Assembly (NCBI GenBank): GCA_023459275.1
Contig: JAEWVC010000042.1
Location: forward strand, 19,105-83,104
DNA length: 64,000 bases
Source of the DNA: Bacillota bacterium
GTDB taxonomy: Bacteria > Bacillota > Clostridia > Christensenellales > Aristaeellaceae
Direction: 5' to 3'
Below the pieces are notes generated by a model. The model did no database searches and was not told where the DNA came from. It was given only the letters and a program-made list of their open reading frames with translations. The position numbers and the translations under genes are program-made. Of this stretch, positions 32,762 to 40,472 are shown in pieces. Positions within the stretch are counted from its first letter, which is position 1, and each line of letters opens with the position of its first letter.

Positions 32762-32770
32762 AGTATAGCA
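32762..32770 (-). promoter_or_regulatory. Extended -10 promoter of the NifU-like/GGGtGRT operon
   Basis: Minus strand TGCTATACT; -35 not convincing. Confidence 0.5.
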
Positions 32771-32865
32771 TACTTTCATGGGAGCGAAAAGGCTTTTGCC
32801 GTATGGGTTGCAGATTTTTTAACAGGCGATCCTGAAGCGGCGGGCTTTTTTCATACCGCCCGATA

Positions 32866-32874
32866 TGGTATACT
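32866..32874 (+). promoter_or_regulatory. Extended -10 promoter of the rhodanese gene
   Basis: TGGTATACT about 34 nt before the start codon; -35 region is a T-run. Confidence 0.5.
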
Positions 32875-32907
32875 GACAGGGCTATTTCTGACAGGAGGTT
32901 TACTGGT

Positions 32908-33306
32908 ATGAAAAAGACCGCGCTTCTGTTGATTGTTTTATGTTTGCTTTTGCTTGCCGGATGCGCCGCACCCCAGAATACGGCCGGATATCAGAAGATT
33001 ACGCCGGAGGAAGCCAAGGCCATGCTGGACGCTGGGAAGACTGTGACCCTTGTGGATGTGCGCACCCAGGAGGAATACGACCAGGGCCATATCCCCGGCG
33101 CTATGCTGCTGCCCAGTACGGAGATTGAGGAAAAAGCGTCCCAGTCGCTTCCGGACAAAAGCGCCGTCCTGCTGGTATACTGCCGCAGCGGAGCCCGGAG
33201 CAGCAGCGCCAGCAAAGCCCTTGCAGCCATGGGATATACGAATGTGTATGATCTGGGCGGCATCACCGCCTGGCCCTATGAAACGACCACGGAACCCAAT
33301 CAATGA
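32908..33306 (+). CDS. Rhodanese-domain lipoprotein
   Basis: 132 residues. A lipoprotein signal ends in LLLLAGC with cysteine at position 19. One rhodanese domain follows: LVDVRTQEEYDQGHIPGA and the active-site loop CRSGARS near residue 95. It is probably an extracytoplasmic sulfurtransferase or a thiol-handling protein. The S24-like regulator gene starts 16 nt downstream, so they are co-transcribed. It diverges from the NifU-like gene. Confidence 0.9.
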   Translation: MKKTALLLIVLCLLLLAGCAAPQNTAGYQKITPEEAKAMLDAGKTVTLVDVRTQEEYDQGHIPGAMLLPSTEIEEKASQSLPDKSAVLLVYCRSGARSSSASKALAAMGYTNVYDLGGITAWPYETTTEPNQ

Positions 33307-33322
33307 TCGGAGGGAAGATGAA

Positions 33323-34042
33323 ATGAGCCGTTTGGGAGATTTGATCAAGACAGAACGCCTCCGCCAGGGCTTGACCTTTAAGCAGGTGGCCAAAAAGTGC
33401 GGCGTAGCGGAAAGCTTTCTTGTGGATGTGGAGGCGGGCACGCGCATCATCGCGGATGACCAGGCAAGGCGCATCCTGAAAACCATGGGGTTGAAGCAGC
33501 AAACGGAAGCCGATTTCACGCTGGATGACATCGCGGCCACAGTGGACCTTTCCACGGTGCAGCCCGGTCTTTCCAAGGCGGCGGAAACAAAGCCGAAGAA
33601 AAAGGCCGAGGATGTTCCGGCGGGGGATGGAGTCCCGGGCTCCATCTGGCTGGATGCCCTCACCAGCGTATTGAAGCGCGTGCCGGTCTATAACGCCGTG
33701 ATGAAGGAGATCGACCACAAGCTTCTGCCTGTTTTGAACGGGCAGATTGAAAACGCTCCGCCGGACAAGGTGTATTACTATCTTGTTCCTGATGATAGCT
33801 TGCGGGGCTTCCGCGTCTGTCAGGGTGATCTGGTGCTGATCGTACCCGCCGGGAGTCCCATCGACGGGTCCGTCATGCTGGTGGAGGCCAAGGGGCGGCG
33901 GATGCTGCGCAAGGTGAAGCGGCTGGAAAATTTTCAGCTTCTTTTGCAGAGTTACGACAGGGAGTACGCAGCCGAATCCTACAATCTCAACGAGGTGAAC
34001 TGCCTGGGCCGCTGTGTCCGGGTGGAGATCAGTCTGCCTTGA
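33323..34042 (+). CDS. HTH-XRE regulator with C-terminal S24/LexA-like domain
   Basis: 239 residues from ATG 33323, behind GGAGGGA. The N-terminal helix-turn-helix covers about 3-60 (RLGDLIKTERLRQGLTFKQVAKKCGV split as RLGDLIKTER and LTFKQVAKKCGV). A charged linker follows to about 100. The C-terminal part has S24 features: VPDDSLRGFRVCQGDLVLIV, where the serine could be the nucleophile, and a basic RMLRKVKRL with a candidate lysine. Whether it self-cleaves is unknown. Targets are not evident. Confidence 0.75.
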   Translation: MSRLGDLIKTERLRQGLTFKQVAKKCGVAESFLVDVEAGTRIIADDQARRILKTMGLKQQTEADFTLDDIAATVDLSTVQPGLSKAAETKPKKKAEDVPAGDGVPGSIWLDALTSVLKRVPVYNAVMKEIDHKLLPVLNGQIENAPPDKVYYYLVPDDSLRGFRVCQGDLVLIVPAGSPIDGSVMLVEAKGRRMLRKVKRLENFQLLLQSYDREYAAESYNLNEVNCLGRCVRVEISLP

Positions 34043-34068
34043 CTTTTTTGGAAACGAAAATATTGTTG

Positions 34069-34112
34069 ACACCCGCCGGTCTGCGCGGCACGCAGGCAGG
34101 CGGGTGTTTTAT
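34069..34112 (+). terminator. Terminator of the rhodanese-regulator operon
   Basis: 9-bp stem ACACCCGCC/GGCGGGTGT (34069-34077/34099-34107), long loop, then TTTATT. Confidence 0.7.
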
Positions 34113-34120
34113 TGGCAAGG

Positions 34121-35218
34121 TCAGGCGGCTGCGCGTTTTTTTGCTTTGATCTCCGCCGTAATCCAGGCGGCGCCGGGGATCAGAATCTGGAAGGGAACAA
34201 CGTATATTTGATAGTATTTTAGAAAACCGAACATCTCCATGGCGCTTTTGTAGACAATGGCGCAAAGCGCCAAAGCCAGTAAACCTGTCGGCAGGATAAG
34301 CGTTCTGTGATTTTGTATGTTGCATATCCTGGCGACTCCCCTCGCTGCTGCCGTAAGGCAGATCGTGATCTTGACGATGCCTGAAAGCATGAAGTTCATG
34401 GTGATTGTCCCCTCAATGCGTGTCAAGAAATTTCCGATATGCAGGATCCTGGCGGTGGCATAGGACGGAAAATACTCTGCGCTGACCATAGGCGCGCCAA
34501 GAATGGTGATATTCCGAATCAGAATCGTCAGCAAAAAAACGGCGCTGATGGCAACCGCATATCCGTACATTTTATATGGGCTGTCCTGCCGTTTCAAAGC
34601 ATTTGCCATACAGAGAAACAATACGGTTTCCGCGTAGGGGAAGGTAACGATCTGATATGCTCCCTGGATCAGCACCATGGGATCCTTTTCAAACACCGGC
34701 AGAAGATTGGAAAAATCCATATCCGAGGCGGAGAGGAAAACAGTCAGTATGATCATTGCTACAACGACAGGCAGCATGACAATAGCCCATTTGCCCATTG
34801 TTGAGGCCCGGCTTCTGGCAAGGTAGCAGGTTACCAGCAGCATGGCGATCATCAGCGGCAGCTGCGGTGTTTCCGGCATCATAACAATCTGTATGAACTC
34901 GGAAAAATTTCTGAGCACCAGGGCGCACAAATGCAGGGCATACCATGCCATGACGGCGATCAGTATTTTCCCCGCAATATTACCGAAAAGGAGGATCAGA
35001 ATATCATAAAAGCCCGTTTCTGGATACAGGCGCATGATCCTGGCATACATCAGGAACAAAGGAACCATCATGACAACGGCAATCAAAAAGGAAATCCAGG
35101 CATCCTGTCCGGCATTGGTGCTCAGGCCCAGGATAACGGTGCTGCCCAAAATGAACAATATGATAATGCATACCGCTTGTTGGATGGAAACAGTCTCTTT
35201 TTCGTTCATTTTTTCCAC
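34121..35218 (-). CDS. Spore germinant receptor B subunit (GerAB family)
   Basis: 365 residues, ten or so membrane helices in an amino-acid-permease-like fold, starting ISIQQAVCIIILFILGS. Contains FPYAETVLFLCMANAL near residue 195, typical of GerB subunits, which bind germinant within the inner spore membrane. Last gene of a gerA-type operon in the order A, C, small membrane protein, B. The operon appears more AT-rich than its surroundings. Confidence 0.92.
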   Translation of the reverse strand: MEKMNEKETVSIQQAVCIIILFILGSTVILGLSTNAGQDAWISFLIAVVMMVPLFLMYARIMRLYPETGFYDILILLFGNIAGKILIAVMAWYALHLCALVLRNFSEFIQIVMMPETPQLPLMIAMLLVTCYLARSRASTMGKWAIVMLPVVVAMIILTVFLSASDMDFSNLLPVFEKDPMVLIQGAYQIVTFPYAETVLFLCMANALKRQDSPYKMYGYAVAISAVFLLTILIRNITILGAPMVSAEYFPSYATARILHIGNFLTRIEGTITMNFMLSGIVKITICLTAAARGVARICNIQNHRTLILPTGLLALALCAIVYKSAMEMFGFLKYYQIYVVPFQILIPGAAWITAEIKAKKRAAA

Positions 35219-35234
35219 TCCGCAATGCCGCTGC

Positions 35235-35456
35235 TTATGGGTTCAGTCCGGGGAACAAGGCGTCAATGGCGTTCCGGATCGGTTCGGCAGGCGAAGGAAC
35301 CGGGACATGAAGGGTATACAGGAGCAGCACACAAAAGCTTGCGGCCATCAGCATCCCGTATACCACTTTTCCCTTTTCACCCGGCTGCTTTAAAAAAGGG
35401 AGATAATCCACGAGGAAAACAACGGCAAAAAACGCGAGGACGATGAAAGTGGTCAC
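35235..35456 (-). CDS. Small membrane protein within the gerA operon
   Basis: 73 residues with two membrane segments (TTFIVLAFFAVVFLVDYL and VVYGMLMAASFCVLLLYTL) and a Pro-rich tail. It overlaps the GerAC stop by 4 nt and lies 16 nt before gerAB, so it is translated with the receptor subunits. Size and topology (two helices, short tail) resemble GerD-like or 2TM D subunits reported in some germinant receptors. That link is inference. Confidence 0.75.
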   Translation of the reverse strand: MTTFIVLAFFAVVFLVDYLPFLKQPGEKGKVVYGMLMAASFCVLLLYTLHVPVPSPAEPIRNAIDALFPGLNP

Positions 35457-36616
35457 TGCTTTTTCTCCTCTTCCGTATCTTTCAAAAACGCTGAATTCAG
35501 GATGTTGACCTTGGCATGTACCGTAACCTGAAGAGATGGGAAATATTCATCGTTCCAGCGGCCGGAAATTTGTGCCCACAGCCTTGGATCCGACTGGTGA
35601 ATCATGGCGCCGAACCCGAATATATCGGAGCGGTATACTGTCTGGACTTTGTTGATGACGCTTTCCATCGCCTGCGCAAGCGCAGCGCCCGCCGTCGCCT
35701 CCAACGAGGTGATTTTTTCGGGATCAAGGGCATTAAACGGCTGGGTGATTTCTCCCAGATAGACACCCGTTTCCGTTTCCACGCTTACCGCGAGGCCTCC
35801 GTCCTTGATTTTGTAGGAACATTTTGTGTTGTTGTTGGAGATTTCCAGGGTCACATCGGCATACGGTTCGCCAAGGGCAGACAGCGGCAAAACACCGCCC
35901 TGTACCTGATTGGTAATAAACAAAAAATATTTTGTCTCTTCCGGCGTCAGCTCGCCTATCATCTTTTCACCTTTGAATATGGCGCTGCCATAAGATTCAA
36001 CAGCCCATTTCCCCTCGTTTACAGCAGCATGGAAAAGCGGAAGCGTTAGCGATTTGCCATTGCTGTGCAAAATATCAAAGACTCTGTACATCATTGTATC
36101 CTGAGTCGCGCATACCGTCTTGTGGTCATCCGATAGGATGTTGTTTATTTCAAAGGAGATCACGGCATTGTTGATTCCTTCAATCTTTAAAAGATCCGCT
36201 GCCGTTTTTTCTTTGGTGATGACAAGATGTGTTGTTTCCCTAAGCTCAGCATCACGCAAAAACCAGTCTGTCAGCCTGGAAAGGCTCTCCATCGCCGCGA
36301 CTTCCTCACTGACGAGGATAATGACCATATTTCCAAAATACAGCTTCTCCCCCAGACGCCTTTTTCCGTTTCTGGCCGCATCGAATATCGTCTTGCCTGT
36401 GCTTTCAACGATAATGGTTTTCGGCCCGGTGTTTTTGGTATTTTCGCTCAGATCCACCACCTCAAAGCTGATTTTGAACTGGTTGCTGTCCGGGAGAAGG
36501 TCCACAGCCAAGCCGGAGACAATGGATAAGTTGTTGAGACTCCTGTAATTCCAGCACCCTGTTAAATTCAGGGCCATCCACAGGCATACGGCGGCCAGCC
36601 AAGCTCTTTTAGCCAT
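35453..36616 (-). CDS. Spore germinant receptor C subunit, lipoprotein (GerAC family)
   Basis: About 387 residues from ATG 36616, which overlaps the GerAA stop. Lipobox LNLTGC with the cysteine near residue 21, followed by WNYRSLNNLSIVSGLAVD as in Ger(x)C proteins. Domain structure is that of a three-domain lipoprotein held on the outer face of the inner spore membrane. Works with the A and B subunits in nutrient sensing. Confidence 0.92.
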   Translation of the reverse strand: MAKRAWLAAVCLWMALNLTGCWNYRSLNNLSIVSGLAVDLLPDSNQFKISFEVVDLSENTKNTGPKTIIVESTGKTIFDAARNGKRRLGEKLYFGNMVIILVSEEVAAMESLSRLTDWFLRDAELRETTHLVITKEKTAADLLKIEGINNAVISFEINNILSDDHKTVCATQDTMMYRVFDILHSNGKSLTLPLFHAAVNEGKWAVESYGSAIFKGEKMIGELTPEETKYFLFITNQVQGGVLPLSALGEPYADVTLEISNNNTKCSYKIKDGGLAVSVETETGVYLGEITQPFNALDPEKITSLEATAGAALAQAMESVINKVQTVYRSDIFGFGAMIHQSDPRLWAQISGRWNDEYFPSLQVTVHAKVNILNSAFLKDTEEEKKQ

Positions 36617-38159
36617 TATTGCCGTCCCCCGGTCTATTGCGGACAAGATTCGTGGTAAGCCTGTCAGGGCGTTTGATCATCTTCCACCAGGGAGCCCGGA
36701 AGGCGATATCCTTGATCTTTTGAAATTGAAGGCTGCCGTCCAAAACCACCTGCGGCACTCCCAGGGTGGTGAGATTAAAAATGTGGATGAACATGCAGGC
36801 GGTTGCCAGCACAAATCCATAAAAGCCAAAAATCGACGAGCCAAGCAAAATGAAAAAACGCAGGTAAACCACCGGTGCGTTGAGCTTGGGCACCAGCAGG
36901 TTGGTGATGCCGGTAATGCCTACGATGATGATCATGGGGGAGGATACCATCTTGGCGGCCACCGCTGCCTGCCCGATTACCAGCGCGCCCACGATGCTCA
37001 GAGCCTGCCCGATATTGGAAGGCATGCGGATTCCTGTTTCGCGGAGGATGTCGAAGATCACCAGCATGATAAACGCCTCCAGCACGGCGGGGAACGGCAC
37101 ACTATGCTGGTCGGCGGCAATATTCATCAAAAGCGGCGTTGGGAGCATTTCCTGATGGAACGCCACCACGGCAATATAGATGCCGGGCACGAAGATGGTC
37201 AAGATGAAACCGATGATCCGAAGGATGCGTGAATAGGTGGTGTAATAGAAGCTAAGGTAATAATCCTCGTTGCTTTGAAAATTCTCAATAAAAAGGTACG
37301 GAACGGTCAATACCGTGGGGGAGCCGTCCGCAAAGATGGCAATGCGGCCCTCCAGCAGTTTGCCGATCACCACATCCGGCCTTTCCGTGTAGCCGATGGA
37401 ACGGAAAAGGGCCCATCTTTTGTCACGGATCAATTCCATGATGTAGTTGCTGTCCAGTACGGCGTCGATATCAATGCGGCCGATCCTTTGAAATACCTGA
37501 TCGATCATGTCCGGAGCGGCAATGCCATTCATGTAGCAGACACATACCTCGGTTTTGGTCCGCTTGCCTAGGGAAAGCGTCCTCATCTTAAGCTCATTGG
37601 TTCTCACCTTCCTCCTGATAAGGGAAAGGTTGTCCAGCAGGGATTCCGTAAACCCCTCCCGCGGCCCCAGCAAGCTCCTTTCGTTTTCCGGTTCGGTGGT
37701 GGCCCTGGTCGTAAACTGCTTTGTGCTCAGGATCATCCCCTTGGCGATTCCCTCTGCAAACAGGATGGTATCCCCATAACATACGGATTCAATGATCTCC
37801 GAAAAATCGGACGACCAGCGGGCATCTCCTATCTGGACAAGCTGCCCGATTAGCATATCCGGTGTAATGGGACCCAGGGATTGAAGATCCAGGGTCATCA
37901 GTGGTTTCAATATATTGTCGTTGACGACGGCCGAATTCACCAGGCCATTCGAAAAAGCAATCCCGAAGCGGTGTGCTTTTTGATGGAGGTTTTCAAAGGT
38001 TTTAAATTGCAGGGTATCCACATCTGCAAACAGCGCCTGAAGGATTTGAAAGTTCTTTTCAAGAGAGGCGGAAGGCTCATGAAGCTTTTGCCCTTCGTTT
38101 ATGCTGTTGACCTTTTTTTGTACGACTTCCGCCTTGCGGGATGCCCGCCTGCTGTTCAT
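36609..38159 (-). CDS. Spore germinant receptor A subunit (GerAA family)
   Basis: 516 residues. A soluble N-terminal domain (about 1-300, with GDTILFAEG and GKLLEGRIAIFADGSPTVLTVPYLF split as LLEGRIAIFADGSP and TVPYLF) precedes five or six membrane helices (from ILRIIGFILTIFVPGIYIAV on) and a short basic C-terminal tail. GerA subunits assemble into the oligomeric ring or channel of the receptor. First gene of the operon; a candidate 41-codon ORF lies upstream. Confidence 0.95.
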   Translation of the reverse strand: MNSRRASRKAEVVQKKVNSINEGQKLHEPSASLEKNFQILQALFADVDTLQFKTFENLHQKAHRFGIAFSNGLVNSAVVNDNILKPLMTLDLQSLGPITPDMLIGQLVQIGDARWSSDFSEIIESVCYGDTILFAEGIAKGMILSTKQFTTRATTEPENERSLLGPREGFTESLLDNLSLIRRKVRTNELKMRTLSLGKRTKTEVCVCYMNGIAAPDMIDQVFQRIGRIDIDAVLDSNYIMELIRDKRWALFRSIGYTERPDVVIGKLLEGRIAIFADGSPTVLTVPYLFIENFQSNEDYYLSFYYTTYSRILRIIGFILTIFVPGIYIAVVAFHQEMLPTPLLMNIAADQHSVPFPAVLEAFIMLVIFDILRETGIRMPSNIGQALSIVGALVIGQAAVAAKMVSSPMIIIVGITGITNLLVPKLNAPVVYLRFFILLGSSIFGFYGFVLATACMFIHIFNLTTLGVPQVVLDGSLQFQKIKDIAFRAPWWKMIKRPDRLTTNLVRNRPGDGNNG

Positions 38160-38249
38160 ATGACTTCCAACCGTCCCTATCGCTTCAATTCGGCAAACAA
38201 AAAACGCACGCCGGCCATGGGGGAATCATCCCTGGCTTTTGTGCGCCTG

Positions 38250-38375
38250 TCAGTGCTCCACTTTTCTGCGGCTCATGCGCAGCTTTCTCGCCGGGGGGAC
38301 CAGTAAAATCCGCCCCCGAGTGCTTTCCTTTTTCTCCCTTTCTGTTTTGCCGTATGTCAACTGTTCATCGGCCAT
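38250..38375 (-). CDS. Candidate 41-residue basic peptide upstream of gerAA
   Basis: ATG 38375 is preceded by a near-perfect GGAGGTGA ribosome site at good spacing. The product begins MADEQLTYGKTEREKK and is rich in Lys and Arg. Its segment RILLVPPARK resembles RIILVPP at the end of the SLOG protein encoded just upstream (38421). It could be a real leader gene of the gerA operon or the remnant of a duplicated SLOG 3' end. No homologue recognised. Confidence 0.35.
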   Translation of the reverse strand: MADEQLTYGKTEREKKESTRGRILLVPPARKLRMSRRKVEH

Positions 38376-38420
38376 CGCCTGTCACCTCCATACGGATAGC
38401 TTGGCAGGCGGAAGGAGGTT

Positions 38421-38942
38421 TTATGCGGGTGGGACCAGTATGATCCGGCGTCCTTTTCTCCTGGCATAGGCCACCGTGGATGACGTACCGCCTCCTGTAA
38501 TGCCGTCAAACCCCGCGATTACGGCATCGCTCCTGTCCACCATGTACCGGTTCCGCCGATGGTAGCAGCCGGGGGTATATGTTTCCGAAAGAATGACCGC
38601 CTCATCGGCCAAACCCAGCAGTACGGCGTGAAGTCCTCTGTCCTTCGCGCTCCAGCGGGCGGCCTGGTCCCGGTGGGGGCACACGGCGATCAGCTTCAAA
38701 GCAAGCTCCGGCCTATCTTCCCGAAGCCCCAGCACGATCTGTGCGGCCATGGTATCGACCCCTTGGGCCATGCCGCAGTAGAAAATCCGGCAGCCATCGT
38801 CAATCTGCTCCTCAATGGCGTGCCAAAGCTTTTTATAATAGGCCAAGCAAAGCCGGCTCGTTTCCTCCCGGCCCCAGGGCAGGTGCTCCGGCCTGTGGCC
38901 CGTAAAGCAGCAGGCGGCATTTTGCCGCACATCAGGCGCCAT
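38421..38942 (-). CDS. SLOG-fold protein, YpsA/DUF1273-like
   Basis: 173 residues. CCFTGHRPEHLPWG at the N-terminus, YCGMAQGVDTMAAQ near residue 56 and the acidic DAVIAGFDGITGGGTSS near 138 are typical of the DprA/LOG-like fold, which binds nucleotide-like ligands. Function unknown. It overlaps the end of rpe, so is the last gene of the long minus-strand operon. Confidence 0.8.
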   Translation of the reverse strand: MAPDVRQNAACCFTGHRPEHLPWGREETSRLCLAYYKKLWHAIEEQIDDGCRIFYCGMAQGVDTMAAQIVLGLREDRPELALKLIAVCPHRDQAARWSAKDRGLHAVLLGLADEAVILSETYTPGCYHRRNRYMVDRSDAVIAGFDGITGGGTSSTVAYARRKGRRIILVPPA

Positions 38943-39585
38943 GGGGTTGATTCAGGGCGCGGATACCGCTCATCACGCCGGCAGGGTCGGGGGAGGTAAA
39001 CAGCGCGGTCCCCATCACCAGCACGGTGGCGCCGCTGTCCATGAGCAGCTTCGCGTTTTGGGGACCCACGCCGCCATCCACCTCAATATCGCCCTGATAG
39101 CCCATCTTCCGGAGCATTTTGATCTTTTCGACCATTTCCGGCATGAAGGCCTGCCCGCCGAAGCCGGGCTCCACTGTCATGACAAGGATAAGATCGATAA
39201 GGCTGAAATAGGGCTCAAGCGTTTGCACTGGTGTCTTGGGCTTGATGGATACCCCCGCCAGGACACCAAGGCTGCGGATGGCGGAAAGCAGCGCAGGTAG
39301 GGGCTGCCCCGTTTCCTCATGCACGGTAAGGGTATCGGCGCCCGCCTTGGCAAAGGGGCCGATGAAGCTTTCCGGATCTGAGACCATCAGGTGCACATCC
39401 AGGGGTACGGCTACCTCCCTTTTCAGCGCACTGACCATGGAGGGGCCATAGGAGAGGTTGGGCACAAAATGGCCGTCCATGATATCCACATGCAATACAT
39501 CGCAGCCCGCGGCCACCATGCGCTTCACTTCTTCGCCCATGCGCATGGGATTGGCCGCCAGGATGGATGGGGCAATCTTAATCAT
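38932..39585 (-). CDS. rpe: Ribulose-phosphate 3-epimerase
   Basis: 217 residues from ATG 39585 behind GGAGGG; a 40-residue upstream extension of the frame is ruled out by that site. TIM barrel with APSILAAN, HVDIMDGHFVPN (metal-binding His/Asp), MTVEPGFGGQ and EVDGGVGPQN. It interconverts ribulose 5-phosphate and xylulose 5-phosphate. Its place after prkC-rsgA is the conserved Firmicute order. Confidence 0.97.
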   Translation of the reverse strand: MIKIAPSILAANPMRMGEEVKRMVAAGCDVLHVDIMDGHFVPNLSYGPSMVSALKREVAVPLDVHLMVSDPESFIGPFAKAGADTLTVHEETGQPLPALLSAIRSLGVLAGVSIKPKTPVQTLEPYFSLIDLILVMTVEPGFGGQAFMPEMVEKIKMLRKMGYQGDIEVDGGVGPQNAKLLMDSGATVLVMGTALFTSPDPAGVMSGIRALNQPHGA

Positions 39586-40453
39586 ACCGTTCCCTCCAGG
39601 TTTGTTTCCATTCGTTAAGCAGGATGCGATACCTTTCCATTCGCGCCAGGTTGAGTTCCCCTTGCGCCTCCGCCTGCAAAACCGCGCAGCCGGGCTCGGC
39701 GGCATGATAGCAGGGCTTGAAGCGGCACTGGCCCATATAAGGGAACAACTCGGGATAGTAGTCCTGCAGCGTCACCGGATCGGCAGCCTGCGATGTTTCC
39801 CATAGGCTGAAGCCGGGCGTGTCCAGCACCGCGATGCCTTCCCGCTCAAGCAGTTCCGCGCGGCGCGTGGTCTGCCTTCCGCGGTCGGCGCGGCGGCTGA
39901 CCGCGCCTGTCTCCAGAGAGGTGCCCAGCAGCGCGTTCAATATAGAGCTTTTCCCTACGCCGGATTGCCCTGCCATGCAGCAGAGTTTTCCCCGCATCCT
40001 ATCCGCCAGATCATCAAGCCCCTGTGCCATAAGCGCGCTCACCGGGAGAAAAGGAATGCCGGATTTTTCGTATTCTTCGGCCAGCGTGACACCCAGGGAT
40101 GGGTCCAGGTCCTGTTTGTTCAATACCAGCAGCGCGTCCATCCGCTGCTGCCGAACGCTTACAAGCAATCTGTCCACCAGCAGCAAGTCTGGCGCGGGCA
40201 CGGGGGCTGTGACGATAACCATCAGTTGCACGTTGGCAGCGGGAGGACGCACAAATTCACAGCAGCGGGGGAGAATATCATCCACCCAGCCGTGCTCTTC
40301 ACCCGTGCCTGGGGTAAAGCGCACAAGGTCTCCTACCAAGGGCGTCCTTTGGAGCCTGCGGAATTTGCCCTTTGCCCGGAGAACATATTCCGTGCCCCGG
40401 GCATCCCTAACGGTATACAGCCCGCCTACGCCAAGAACGATCCTGCCTTCCAT
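39578..40453 (-). CDS. rsgA: Small ribosomal subunit biogenesis GTPase RsgA
   Basis: 291 residues. An N-terminal OB fold, then the circularly permuted GTPase with G4 LNKQDL near residue 113 ahead of G1 GQSGVGKSSIL near 164 and G3 DTPGF near 207, and a C-terminal zinc knuckle CRFKPCYHAAEPGC. It checks late maturation of the 30S subunit. The 3' end overlaps rpe by 8 nt. Confidence 0.97.
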   Translation of the reverse strand: MEGRIVLGVGGLYTVRDARGTEYVLRAKGKFRRLQRTPLVGDLVRFTPGTGEEHGWVDDILPRCCEFVRPPAANVQLMVIVTAPVPAPDLLLVDRLLVSVRQQRMDALLVLNKQDLDPSLGVTLAEEYEKSGIPFLPVSALMAQGLDDLADRMRGKLCCMAGQSGVGKSSILNALLGTSLETGAVSRRADRGRQTTRRAELLEREGIAVLDTPGFSLWETSQAADPVTLQDYYPELFPYMGQCRFKPCYHAAEPGCAVLQAEAQGELNLARMERYRILLNEWKQTWRERYD

Positions 40454-40472
40454 GATGCGCCTTGTTCCCCTC

